A stretch of 64,000 nucleotides of DNA from Fasciola hepatica (taxonomy: Eukaryota; Platyhelminthes; Trematoda; Plagiorchiida; Fasciolidae), in NCBI GenBank assembly GCA_948099385.1, contig CANUEZ040000183.1, forward strand, positions 4,402,001 through 4,466,000, given 5' to 3'. How positions within the stretch are numbered: the stretch's first letter is position 1; the number at the start of each line of letters is the position of its first letter. Both the position numbers and the translations under genes were made by a program. The notes under the pieces were generated by a model. That model had not been told where the DNA came from. It made no database searches and saw only the letters and a list, made by a program, of their open reading frames with translations. Below are positions 48,826 to 60,323 of this stretch, piece after piece.

Positions 48826-48862
48826 CCTGGTCCCGAAAACACGCTTGGAAAGTGAAGCGCTG
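48826..48862 (-). promoter_or_regulatory. Short 5' UTR with candidate 3' splice acceptor
   Basis: On the minus strand a pyrimidine stretch ending CCCTTTCAG lies 34 nt before the kinase ATG, with its AG at 48861-48860. It looks like a genuine 3' splice site. It could receive a spliced leader, since flatworms are known to trans-splice some mRNAs, or it could close a 5' UTR intron. No donor is identified, so this is inference from motif and position. Confidence 0.45.
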
Positions 48863-50835
48863 AAAGGGACAGAATGTGTGGACTTGCGTGGGTAGTAGAG
48901 ATTACCACAAAAATAGTGTTTGTGTGAGGTACATGCCTCAGCTAGCGTCGTGGGGAAATAAGTCTTCACGTGCTTCCTCCGATATAATTGAACAAGTCAC
49001 CCGGGGAAGATCGACGCGGGCGTATCAGTTCTACGCTATCACAAGCAGCGTACATGAACACAAGAGCCTAAATAAGGGCAGTGGCATTGGAATCATCACA
49101 AGGGAAATTGAAGATCAAAAGCAAAACTAACAGTCAGACTTCGGAGCAAAGAATGTGAAACAAAAACGGAAGAAAACATGAACATTATCTTGAAACCTGC
49201 TGTCTGTGTTGAACCAGAGATGGCATTGAGACCCCACAACTTTGAATCCTTGCTGTAGATTTTCTATTTTAGTTGTCACGCACATCCGCTCGTACTATGC
49301 CTTCCTCTACATGGTACTGCCCTTGTTCAACGTTTCTGTGCTTCGGTATGACACTCTGAGATGACAGCAAAGACTACGGCACGGATGAAACAGTTGAATG
49401 GTTGACAAAACACTGCGATCTGCACAATTAGCACGGAAATTGGTCCGAGGACAAATACATAGTGATATACCTGCGTTCAGAACGCGCAACAAGGTAGGAT
49501 ATTAATAAAGACAAGTCGTTTCGGACTGGATAGGTAAATTCCGAGATAATAATCTCGCAGTATAACCCAGATGGTGAGATAGAAAGGAAGTATGCAGCTT
49601 AGGATGAAATTCGATGCCAAACGAAAACAGCGACATGACTAAGCGTCGCAGCCAACGGCACAAACGCAGCCGGAAACCTTCATTAAACTAGAATGGTTCA
49701 CAGTTAGCTATAAACAGCTCTTAACATATCCAATGAATAGTGTCGCATTGTATCTTGAAGAATCATCATGTGATTCTAAAGATGGACTCTTCGACCATGC
49801 ACACTCAATACGGTTCAAATGAGATTATAGCGGCTTTAACCTTACATTCATCGGTCGATAACACTGATAAGATCGAACTTTGGTTACAGGTTTTAAGCTG
49901 CTGAAACAGCACGATAAAGAGCAACCGTGTGTCGAGTAGAACACAAGTCAATCAGATTTTAGGCTGACCACCAAAATCCACCTCACGTCACATAGTACTT
50001 TAGAAAACCGCCGAAGTATTAATTTTGACTGTCAACGGTCGTGATTAAAACGCTTATGAGTTACACACTTAAGAACCTCCACGATAAAATTAGAGCTCGA
50101 AATATAAATTTAGGAAAAAGATGTTCAGAAGACTTCAAAAAACCAAGATTACTGGGCACAAAGACAGGCCACTTGTTGGTAAATGGGTCGTGCTTTTACA
50201 ACTGTATAAAATTAGTACAACGGTTGCATCCCAGTTCACGTGCTCCATATTAAACGAGCTAGAAGAGTGCAGAATAAACGTAGATATAACGGACAGTAAC
50301 TTATATCCATGCATCGGTTCAGTCGCTACTTTGGATTTATTTAGCGACGCTCTAGTAACTACTTCGCTATACTTCGGCTTAGTCAAACCAGGAATATGAT
50401 GTTTATGTAGATGCAGTTGCACCGTAAACACGTTGAAAGCCTCACAGCAAACATCTCCGAACACAGTAAGGAAAAACGCGTATTAAATCAGCTACATGTT
50501 GCAACTGGTCATTAAAGACAATCTAAAAATGATCGCGATGGAAAACCTTCAGACAATCAAGGGATTCAAGAGAAATTCCACGAAAATTTCAAGCCTGACG
50601 GATATTCAGGTACAGTGTTTGCAGATTTCCCACACGAAGATACCGAAGCAACACACCCAATCGGGGCCCAGGTGAGCCAACATCAGGCAACCGTTAGTCA
50701 GGTTCGTTGAAACTTCCGGAACCGCTGAGTAGCGGGGGTCATGCTTCATTATTACATGTTAATGCATGAATGTAGTAAAAGGGGTATGCCCCATAGTATG
50801 AAAGACTCACCACACTATTGGGGATAGTGGACGGC
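48863..50835. other. Upstream of the kinase gene; nothing recognised
   Basis: This should contain the kinase promoter or 5' UTR sequence, but I see no defined element. Open frames at 50041-50399 have no recognisable family. Confidence 0.4.
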
Positions 50836-50837
50836 GA

Positions 50838-50985
50838 GACTCAAAGACTTGGAATGATGGAGAAATACATCCCAGCGGGTTTGTCTACCGCCAAAGTGTA
50901 CGGCGATAGTAGGATTCAAACCTCCGGCCTCCGAGGTGGTAAGCAAACGCTCTAAACCACTCAAGCACTGCCGGAAGAACATAGC
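50838..50985 (-). mobile_element. SINE family 1
   Basis: On the minus strand GAGTGGTTTAGAGCGTTTGC forms the A-box region and GGTTTGAATCC the B box. The family 1 body follows with ACTTTGGCGGTAGACAAACC. Confidence 0.75.
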
Positions 50986-51124
50986 TCAGCACTTGATCTG
51001 CACTAGAAATGGGTGCCTTCTACTTACTGTTTCCCTATTACACGTTTTATGACTTCCTACTTCCAGCACCAGCCCCAAGCCTTTTCTTTTCATTATCATC
51101 TTATTTACTTCCTTTCCGTTATGT

Positions 51125-51270
51125 AATATCAGCACCGCATTTTAGGTAGGGGGGTGCGGCCAGTTTATGGCTATCAATTGGAGATTGACCGGCGGCGGCG
51201 TGGAGATTGGAATCCGGGACCGAAGAGTTCAAAGTCCACTGCGAGCACCGTTTGACCACCCCCGCCAATA
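51125..51270 (-). mobile_element. tRNA-like SINE, family 3
   Basis: On the minus strand GGGGGTGGTCAAACGGTGCT (A box) and GGTCCCGGATTCCAATC (B box-like) precede a body with CCGCCGCCGGTCAATCTCCA. A diverged relative lies at 35960-36075. Confidence 0.65.
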
Positions 51271-51489
51271 ATAAGTCGAAACAGAACTCGACAAATAACG
51301 AAAACAACGGCATTATAAGGAAAATTGCCGTTCTTATACGTCCAAAATATCAATCTTAATTCGCATGGCAATCTTATATCTTAAATTTAGTTCAATTTAT
51401 TTAAACGTTCCCTAGTATTCTTCATTTTTCATATTACAGATAGTGGAAATCATCCCATATAAGACTCGTTACAATCCACTCGTTGGCAT

Positions 51490-53560
51490 AAACTCAAGAT
51501 TGAGTAGAACGCCATAGCCCCAACAAAGATTGGTCATGTTTCCTATTGGAAGCTTCTCCGTTTATCTCTTCTACCATATCAGCAGGTACAGAATTCCAAA
51601 GGTTTGTGGCCCACCGAGACAAGCGGTAGACTAACGGCAAACCAGTAGAATGCATCTTCACCAGTGTCATTGAGTACCCGCGCATACGACACGGCCCACG
51701 GAGCGGGAAATCAGCTTGTAACTCTGGTCCCAGATCACCCCGAATGATACGACGGATGCAGACGAGATCATCACGCATCCGCCGATAGGCTACTGATAAC
51801 AAACCAGTTGCTTCAAGACGTCCGTTGTAGTTGACCCCGTATAGTCCAGAGATGAGACGGGTAGCAGACCTCTGCACTCTCTCTAACTTGGTTGATTCTG
51901 CAGCTGTACACGGATAAGCAGCCGCACCGCCATATTCGAGTCTAGGACGTATATGGGAAGTACACAGCATACGGAAAGCATCGAACTGTAGGTTCCCAAA
52001 CGATCGACGAATGGAACCAAGGATACTCCAGGCGGAAGCACACACTCTGCCCGTGTGACCTTTAGTTTTCAGCGAGGAAGACAGCAAAACTCCGAGACCA
52101 CACTCGCAATCTGCTGTCCGCAGCAGGCTCCCAGACAAGTGGTAACTCACTGGCAGCTGAGAGCGATCCACACACATGTGAACACTTCGACAGATTTAGT
52201 GGCAGCATCCACTCAGAGGACCAGCGCAAAAGCGCATTTAGATCTTCCTGTAGAATGACTGTCTGCATCCGAACGAAGTGCGCGACACAGTTTCAGATCA
52301 TCTGCATACAGGAGACAAGATGAGAAAACTGATAAAAGGTCGTTTATGTAAATGAGAAACAATAACGATACAAGAACAGATCCCTGAGGAACACCGCTGG
52401 TCACTGAGTATCACCTGGAGATGGTTGTTGAGACCCCGACAGCAAACCGCTGTCGTCTTAGGATATCTTCAATCCATCTTAGCAAGGGAGCAGCTGTTTC
52501 CATTAATCTGAGCTTCCGAGAAGAGGGTCATGTGGAACCTTATCAGAGGTTTTGCTGAAGTCCACGAAGATGACGTCCTTGGAATATCCCTCGGTCTATG
52601 GTCCAGCCCAGCGCTCACGAGCAAGCAGAATTTTCGACAAGCAGGAACGGGATTTGTCGAAACCACCCAGTCAGCAAAATAGTCCCAAATTAGTCCAAAA
52701 ATAGTCCCAAATTCGTCCCAATTTAGTCACCCTTGAAACACCCCAGGGACATTTTGGGACTATTTTCGAACACCAAGAATGCAGCGGCTTACGTGCTTTA
52801 CTTTGGAACTTCGGTAAGCTCCATTACATTACTTCATCTCGAGGTACTAGTTAATGAACTTTCATTAACTTCCATCTGGGAAAATAACAAAATCTGTGAA
52901 CACCCTCAAGAATTACTTGGCACGACCCGAGTACTTTCTGGTGCCCAACATCCCTGTAAAACGTAGCATATTACAAAAGAAGTCAAGGTGTACTTCCATA
53001 TTACGAACCACACTTGAGCCATCGGGAGAAGTTCTCCAACTTACGCCACATCATAAAAACAGTCCCAAAATAGTTCCTTGAGGGACTTTCCTGGAACTAA
53101 ATGCTCCCTCTTTGTGCTGACCGGGCTGGTAAACCATAGGGTTTTTCAATGAAGTAAAATAATTTGTCCATGTTTTACACCTGTCCAAATCTAATGGCAC
53201 GGCAAAACTCTTCTCAAACTAATTACTAAAATATAGTCCCTCGCGGGACTACTAAAATGCGCACCTCTGTGATGACTGGGCATGTTGCTGGGAAATGAAC
53301 AGGTGATGGTGTTCCATGTGTTCCCGCACCCGCTCGGCTAAGACGTTCCATGATCTTGCAGACGACACAAGTTAGACTTATAGCACGGTAATTACCAGCC
53401 GCAGTTTTGTCATCGCCTTTGAACAGCAAAGCAATAATAGCGGCTTTCCAGTCATCCGGTAGTTGCCCTGCTGCCAGCGAGATGTTGAACCTCCTGGTGG
53501 CTGGTGCGGCAACGATGACGAGGAAACATTTATAGAATTTCATGGGAGACTGTTTCTATG
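51490..53560 (-). mobile_element. CR1-like non-LTR retrotransposon, degraded, carrying an insertion
   Basis: RT begins near 53540 with LPDDWKAAIIALLFKGDDKT and NYRAISLTCVVCKIMERL. After a 614-bp insertion (52667-53280) it resumes with SCLSKILLARERWAG, VIFVDFSKTSDKVPH, TSGVPQGSVL and LLYADDLKL. The C-terminal thumb region is at 51494-52177 (FRMLCTSHIRPRLEYGGAAA, LERVQRSATRLISGLYG). The active site is intact but the copy is 5' truncated and frameshifted. Confidence 0.9.
52667..53280. mobile_element. 614-bp unclassified insertion with AGTCCC motifs
   Basis: It interrupts the CR1-like RT. Removing 52667-53280 restores a continuous reading frame across the join (CAACATG to GTGGTTTCGAC on the minus strand), so its ends are well defined. 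The ends are inverted: CCAGTCAGCAAAATAGTCCC on the left, and CCCAGTCATCAC followed 18 bases later by AGTAGTCCC on the right, reverse-complemented. Internally AGTCCC or GGGACT recurs near both ends and at 53061-53090. There is no coding capacity and no obvious target duplication. Probably a non-autonomous DNA transposon of unknown superfamily. Confidence 0.7.
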
Positions 53561-53880
53561 TGAATACAACGAAACGTTCTAACCAGCTCTATTCAGTTTT
53601 CGCTCAGAGTAGGCCCGCTACGGACCAGCGTCAGCCAGCTTCAATGGACCAACACAGCAGAGCGCCGGACAAGTTGTTCCGTGGATAGCTCCTTAAAATT
53701 CTGACTAAGAGAGAACATCATCACTCAGACACACGAACTAGCCCCATACAGCCCAGAAATTGTGTGCCTATGGAAAAGAATTAGCAAATCAGGCCGACGA
53801 CCACCGTACGCGCCGTCACAGACGCGGCGGGTCACGAGCGGGGCAGTAAATGCACAACGAACATGTAGCGTACTAATCTT
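53561..53880. other. No recognisable gene
   Basis: Spacer between two CR1-like elements; nothing recognised. Confidence 0.4.
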
Positions 53881-56372
53881 CAGTTCAGTTCAGTTCAGTC
53901 TGCACAGGATAGGTAATGGCCACGGCCAATCGAGCGTCCAGAATTCCTTCGATGGTATGCACACCAGTTATGCACCCACCACTGCCGAGTGTATTTCGTC
54001 GAATCTCCGCTAAAAATGAGAGGGAAACGGAAAACCTCATCGCACATCAACTGCGAGAGACATTATGCATCGTGAGCGTTCACTGAGACAGTATGCAATG
54101 AGGGAAAAAGTCTGCTTAAACATACTACCGAAGGACCACAGTGCTACCCGTCATCCATCTAGTTGATATTCTCAAGGCTCACTACAAGAAAAGATCTCGT
54201 ACCACTTGCGATCAAGGGCATATTTGAAGGATTGGACTGTCTGCAGATCTACCATTTCACCAGGCAGACCGTTCCAACTGTTCACAACCCTGTTGCTGAA
54301 GAAGTGCGATCTAGCCATCAACCTAGATCGGGCTTTTATCAACTTCTTTTCGTGTCCCTTTTTTCTGTAGTCTACGGCCACTTGGAATAGACTATCTGGT
54401 CTAAGGCCAGAAAAGCCCTTCATTACCTTGAACGTTTCTATGAGATCCCCTCGACTTCTCCTCCTTTCCAACGAGAAGAGATTCAGGTTACAGGGTTTCT
54501 GCTCGTAAGTCTTACCCCTCTGCCCTTCAACCATTCGCGTGGCGAGACGTTGGACTTTCTCGAGGCAGGCGGCGTCCTTTTTGTAGAAGGGTGACCAAGC
54601 CTGCACCCTACCTTCTAAATGAGGTCGTAATATAGCCATGTAAACAGGTACGAATACCTCCGGCTTCCGGCAAGACAAAGCTGATCGCAGTCTAAAGAGC
54701 TCCCCACGAGCCTTATGCGCAGCAGCATTGCATTGCTCCGACCATTTGAAGTCACTTTTCATGATGATCCCCAGGTCTTCAACCCTACTGGCTGCCTCTA
54801 CGGTGAACAGCCCTTGATCATGAGCGACAGTTAGGCTCTCTGTTGCCCTTGACAACAAATGGCTTTTTTGAGCGTTTAGAGGTAAGTCCCATTTGTATGC
54901 GCAGTTCAGGACGGTGCCTATTTCCCTGCCCAAGTCCGCCCTACCCTTAGATCCAACAATCTTCACATCAACCGCAAAAATAAAGCTGGGCGATTGAAGA
55001 GTGGATGCTAGGTCATTAATAAATAACAAGAATAGGACCGGGCCTAGGACGGACCCCTGAGGCACACCACTGGTGCCGTTCACCAAACTGAATCACCTGT
55101 CCCCCACTTTGACGTAAAGCGTCCTGTGGGAGAGGAAGTCCTCCAGCCACCTATATACTGGCCCATATATACCGAAAGTCTCCATCTTGCGTAGCACAAG
55201 ACGATGATTAACGAGGTCGAACGCCTTGCTAAAGTCGAGGTAGCATACCTGAACTTGCTTACCTTCGTCCAGTCGTCGAGTTACTTCATCTAAGAAGCAC
55301 AGGAGATTGGTCAGGCAAGATCTATTTTTCAGGAATCCATGCTGCGCCGGGCTTAGCATGGAGTGCTGCAGTAAGTGCTGGTAGATATGGGTACGGATGA
55401 TCTTCTCGAGGACTTTACAGAGAATGCTAGTTAGGCTTACCGGCCTGTAGTTCTGCACATCCGACTTGGGCCCACTCTTATGTATTGCCACGACTGCCGC
55501 GACTTTCCAGTCCTGAGGCAGCTTACCCTGGTCCAACGTGGATCTGTACAGTCTGCATACCGATGGAGCTATGATATCCGCCAACGGCTTGATGATAGCT
55601 GGATGAATGCCATCTGGGCCCGCTGACTTGTGGCTGTTTAACTCCTGTAGGTACCTACGCACGCACTCCTCTGAGAGATCTAGCTCGTTTAGCTGAGGAG
55701 GATGCACCAGGGCCAGATCTACTCGTACCCCACTATCTATCCTATGTACACTACCAAAGTATTCCCCCAGGGCGTCTGCTTTGCCCTGGTCATCAGTGAC
55801 AATACCATAGTCTCTAGTGGATAGCGGACCTACGGCATTTCTTGTTGAGCCTTTAGATTGTACATAGCTGTAGAACTTCTTCGGCTGTTATCCTACAGTC
55901 TGGGCCAATTTGAGCTCAAATTCCCGCTTAGAAGTTCTCAAAAGGCTTACAGTCTCGTTTCTCAGCTTTGTATAGCGGTTCCAGGATATCTGACTGCCGG
56001 GAGCTTTGTACTGGTTCCAAGAGCGGTCTCTACGTCTGATGGCCTTGGCTATTGCAGCCTTCCACCACATGGGCTTGCCCTCCCCACTCCTTCGTTTTAA
56101 GGGTGCGAACTCTTCCTGTAGGGCAGTCAGGGATCCTTTTATGGCCTGCCAGCGCTCCTCCACAGTGGCCTCCTCTGGCGCGTCCCAGGTCAAACCCATC
56201 GCCCTATTACGAAGCCTATCTATGTCCATACTACCGAAATTCCTAATCAGCCTTGAGGGTACCTTCGGTTGCCGCATGCATAGAACTATTTTGACACACA
56301 CGTGGTCACTCTTTCCCAGCGGTGCACAATAATGCAGTCCAGCCACATCGTTGGGGAATTTCGTTATAGCTA
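53881..56372 (-). mobile_element. CR1-like element, nearly open ORF2, 5' truncated
   Basis: From 56346 to 54172 one frame of 725 codons is broken only by TAA at 55890-55888 and TGA at 55095-55093, plus the natural stop. It begins at the end of the endonuclease (GKSDHVCV). RT motifs are SHKSAGPDGIHPAIIKP, LPQDWKVAAVVAIHKSG, NYRPVSLTSILCKVLEKII, YLDFSKAFDLVNHRL and TSGVPQGSVLGPVLFLLFIN. The active-site FADD reads FAVD, a loss of one Asp. The 3' UTR ends in CCTGTGCAGACTGAACTGAA, a (CTGAA)n tail. Confidence 0.92.
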
Positions 56373-56378
56373 ACTGTC

Positions 56379-57298
56379 TTTCAGTTCAGTTCAGTTTGCA
56401 CAGGACTTGGTGTGGCTAGAGCCAATCGTGTGTCCATATAGTTGTGTTGTTGGCGCGTTTCCGTAGCTCTTTTTCTGAAAGGCAGAAATTTTGTGCAGTA
56501 TCAGCCCTGGCAGAGTAAGGTGGAAACAATAAGTAAATTGCATTTGACCCTAAAAGCTGCTTGACATAACTCGGGGTATACTGCCACCCAACATAGGTCT
56601 ACTGCTTTCCTAAAAGCCTTCACGGTTGTGCTATTTATGACCTCTTCCGGGAGCTTATTCCAACGAACCCACACCACTCTCACTAGCCCCGGTATTTGTG
56701 GTCAAGCATTGACACTTGGTGAGGTTTAGTGGGAGGTCCCATTTGCGTGCCTAGTTTTGTACTGCTAACACGTCAAGTTCGATATCTACTCCAGATATCT
56801 TGACGTCATCGGCAAACATAAGGGTGGGGTTTGTAAGCCCACGTGCTAGGTCGTTGATGAAGACGAGGAAGAGCAGAGGGCCGAGCACCGAGCCCTGTGG
56901 CACCCCACTTGTTACACCTTCCGGTTTTGAAACATGACTCCCCACCTTAACAATAAAGGTTCGCCCTGCTAAGAAACTACTTATCCATTGTCTTGCCTTT
57001 CCAACAATTCCCATAAACTTCAGTTTGACGTCCAGAAATATGTTGTTCACGGAATCAAATGCCTTGCTGAAGTCCAAGCAACAGACCGCAATCGATTGCC
57101 CCTTGTCCAGACACTTGGCTACCTCATCGAGGAACAGCAGGAGGTTCGTCAGACAGGATCGCCCTGCCACAAACCCATGCTGAGCATGTGATATGAGGTT
57201 GTGTTGAGCCAAATGCCTAGAGATCTGTTTCCTGACTATTCGCTCCAGGCACTTACACAGTACTGAAGTCAAGCTAACCGGCCGGTAATTTTCCCCCT
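56379..57298 (-). mobile_element. CR1-like element, second copy, 5' truncated with internal loss
   Basis: The RT fragment at 56751-57272 contains NYRPVSLTSVLCKCLERIVR, CCLDFSKAFDSVN, TSGVPQGSVLGPLLFLVFIN and an intact LMFADDVKI. After about 56750 the frame breaks and most of the C-terminal region is missing before the 3' UTR. The tail is (CTGAA)n. Its 3' end directly abuts the truncated 5' end of the previous copy. Confidence 0.88.
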
Positions 57299-57600
57299 TT
57301 TGCCTTTACGGTACACTCAATTAATGTCAACAATATCTAAGACGAAACTAGCAAACTAAGATGGGCGGAGGAGCGTGCGGTGATAAAAAGGCCAAAAGGG
57401 CATATACATTAAGAATTAGGATAAAACAAAAGGTGTGACACAAACTCACAGTTGTTCAGTGTTCTTGTGATCAGGAAATGAGCGCCGAAGAGCCAATATC
57501 CGCCAACGTCTTCAGTTCAGTTCGGTCTGACGGTCATCCGTTGAACAGAACAGGATGGTATTGAGCGAAGTGCCAAGAGACGCCGTGGAAGCTTCTAAAA
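57299..57600. other. Spacer with a short (CTGAA)n stub
   Basis: GTCTTCAGTTCAGTTCGGTC at about 57511-57530 is the inverted (CTGAA)n tail found at the CR1-like 3' ends, so this may be the stub of a further insertion. Otherwise nothing recognised. Confidence 0.45.
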
Positions 57601-57903
57601 TGTTTTGTTTCTCACAGTTAGTTCCGACCGATATAATTCCAAGACACTCCAAACCAGAAGATGAGATCGTACCAGAATGAAAGATTTATTTACGGCCTCT
57701 CTGTATTGCGCGGTGATGACGCCCAAAAGGTGTGTGTGTTTTACAATAAAACCTCGGTACAACAAAGGAGTGTCGCACCAAGGGACGTTGAAAATCATGG
57801 AAACAGCCGGAAATGTACAGGTACCTACACAATTCCCACGCCAGAGCGTTTGTTGTACAAAATAAACGCTCGATAGAAAAATAGAAAGAGAAAACTGTTA
57901 ACA
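57601..57903 (-). repeat. Putative 3' LTR of the gypsy element
   Basis: It follows the pol stop codon (57916-57914) by ten bases, starts TGTTAACAGTT and ends AACAAAACA on the minus strand, giving TG..CA ends. It contains AATAAATC near its end as a possible poly(A) signal. There is no partner LTR in the window and no clear polypurine tract, so this is tentative. Confidence 0.4.
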
Positions 57904-57913
57904 AAGGAAAAGT

Positions 57914-59906
57914 TCAACTAACAAAGTCTTGAAATCTGACAGGATGTCGAACGTTTCTGCTGGTGCGGCGGGTTACCAGGGATGGTTGTTCCTGTGGTGG
58001 TGCTGGCGGGTGTGGTGTAGTGTCTGGTGTAATGATAGAGAGTGGATCATCAACAGGAATTGTTGGTGGTGTGTCTGTGGATGCTGGAGGTGTCGGTGTT
58101 GCTGGTGATGGAAGTGTATCAAAATACGCGAGTTTCATTCTTTCAACGGAGACAGCGTCTGGCTTATCGGCTTTCTGAACCACGAAACATTTGTCTGTGC
58201 TACCAAGTACCTTAAATGGACCGTCATACGGTGGTGTGAGTGGTTTACGAACAGCATCGTTACGAATAAAAACGAAAGGTGACGTATATAAATCATTATG
58301 TGCAAAAACGTGTGTGGATGACGAGCGAGTGGGTATTGGACGGAGATGTGGCATACCATCTTTGAGTTGTTGGACAAACTGGGATGGGTTAGGACTGGCA
58401 GCAGTGCTCGGTTGAACATACTCACCTGGAATGCATATGGTGGCACCGCAAACGAGCTCAGTCAACGTGCTGTGGAGGTCGTCTTTGACTGATGACCGCA
58501 GACCCAAGAGAACTAGTGGCAGGTTGTCGCTCCAGTTATTGGGTTTTGGCTGTGATATCAGTGCTGCTTTGAGTTGACGGTGTAGGCACTCTACCATGCC
58601 ATTGGACGAAGGATGGTATGCAGTTGATGTGATGTGTTTACAGCCAAGCAGTTTAGTGAACTCACGAAACAAAATCGATTGGAATTAGCTGCCACGGTCT
58701 GTGGTGACGGCAGACGGTACGCCAAATGTAGCAATCCAGTGTTGAGGTAGTACTTTCGCAATATTTTCTGCCGAGGTGTCGGAAATGGGTACTGCCACCG
58801 GCCAGCGTGTGAAACGATAAACAACGGTTAATATGTGGGTATGTCCATTTGATGGTGGTAGTGGGTCAACCAGATCGACGTGAATATGCGTGAAACGGAC
58901 ATCGGGAACGGTGGATGTACTGGGAGGAGAAAAAGTGTGGCAGTGGGCTTTGTTTCTCTGACATTGTAAACACTGTTTAGTCCATGATGCAATGTCAGAA
59001 TTCATAGTGGGCCAAACAAATCTGGCAGAAATGAGTTTGCGAGATGCACGAATACCAGGATGGGAACGAGAATGAAAATGATCGAAAACGGTCTTCCTGT
59101 AGGAAGTTGGAAGGATAGGACGAGGGTAACCCGTAGATCAGTCACATAGGACTGTGCCATCGGCTGAAGGTAGGGGAGAATCCTTCAACTGGAGTGTTGA
59201 GGATGTGCGCAAATCGAGCAAAGATGTATCATCACGCTGGAGTTGTGCCAGTTCCGTTAGATCGAATTCTGTCTGCACCGTGTTGATGTCAGGTCTAGAT
59301 AAAGCATCAGCCACAACATTATCAACTCCAAGCACGTAGCGGATGTCTGTTGTGAACTGAGAAATATAATCCAAATAGCGGGTATCTCTGGGTGGATGTC
59401 TGTGCGTCAGGGGTTTGTGGTCAGTGCGCACACGAAATGGTCGTCCTTCCAAAAGGTGGCGGAAATGACGGATGGACAAGTAAATAGCCAGGAGTTCACG
59501 AGAAAACGTGCTGTATCCTGTCTGTGCCGCCTGGAGTTTTTGCGAGAAAAACGCTAAGGGCTGTAATTGGTTGTCCACAATTTGGTGGAGCACCGCAAAT
59601 ACCGCAGTATTTGATGCATCAGCCTTTGGGATTAACTCAGTATTTGGATCCGAATGCGGATGATGCAGCGTGATGGCACCTGCGAGAACTTTTTTGGCTT
59701 CTGCGAAAGCTGTCCCGGCCTCGGGAGTGAAATCGATCCTCTTGAAGTTGTACTTGAGGAGATCGGTTAAAGGTGAGACGGTGGTCGCACAACGGGGAAT
59801 GAAGCGGCGGTAGTAGTTCAAAATTCCCAAGAAACGTCGTACCTGTGTGATAGTCTTAGATGCAGAAAATGGAAGGATGCTGCGCAACTTATCTGGGAGG
59901 GGTGCC
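57914..59906 (-). mobile_element. Ty3/gypsy pol, RNase H and integrase, nearly open
   Basis: One frame runs from the right boundary to 57914, with only two internal stops: TGA at 59140-59138 and TAA at 58687-58685. The RT end has ITQVRRFLGILNYYRRFIP. RNase H has KADASNTAVFAVLHQ, RTDHKPLTH and ADALSRPD. The integrase has a zinc-binding stretch ending CLQCQRN, the catalytic core HIHVDLVDPLP, VTTDRG and SSNGMVECLHRQL (D,D,E), then a GPY/F-like PPYDGPFKVLG. The tail is Pro/Thr-rich. It resembles the CsRn1 group. Upstream RT and gag are cut off at 59907 by the BEL LTR. Confidence 0.92.
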
Positions 59907-60282
59907 TGTAACAACCGGTAGTGGAAAATCCCCTTTTACCCTCGCGATTCAGTGTTTTTCCTAACATCACTCATTTGCCTACACTATTGACTTGTCTTTA
60001 CGAACTGGTTGTTTCTATGGACCAATTGTTGTTTGTTCGCGCCCAGAGCGCTACTTTAGCACAGCCTTGTTCAGGACCTGCCTGACGCACGTGCTGTTTG
60101 CTCACATGCTGTTATTCGGTTTCTCGTTGTTGAGTCCTCGTGATCGTATTGTTCAGATTTGTATTCTTTTTGATGTCATTTTTCATGTAATAATCTAGTA
60201 TCGTAGAATTTCACGGATAATCGCCTTTCGATTTCGGGATCCGTTACGAATTTGGCTACGCATTGCTCAACCGTTCGTTACA
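59907..60282 (+). repeat. 5' LTR of a Pao/BEL element
   Basis: It starts TGTAACAACCGG exactly where the gypsy frame stops, and reaches CGTTCGTTACA, giving TGTAAC/GTTACA inverted ends about 376 bp apart. CAATAAATCAA follows directly, so the true end could be a few bases later. A primer-site-like TTGGAACGAGG lies at about 60299. The preceding GTGCC would be half of a 5-bp target duplication. The 3' LTR lies beyond the window. Confidence 0.7.
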
Positions 60283-60323
60283 ATACTCAATAAATCAATT
60301 TGGAACGAGGAAAAACACGCAGA

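Noticed and set aside
48826..48969. Longer N-terminus for the kinase, such as a mitochondrial presequence
   Set aside because: The frame is open but has no ATG upstream of 48825, and a likely splice acceptor interrupts it.
57963..58178. Plus-strand frame rich in Gly and Val
   Set aside because: It is the complement of the Pro/Thr-rich integrase tail of the gypsy element.
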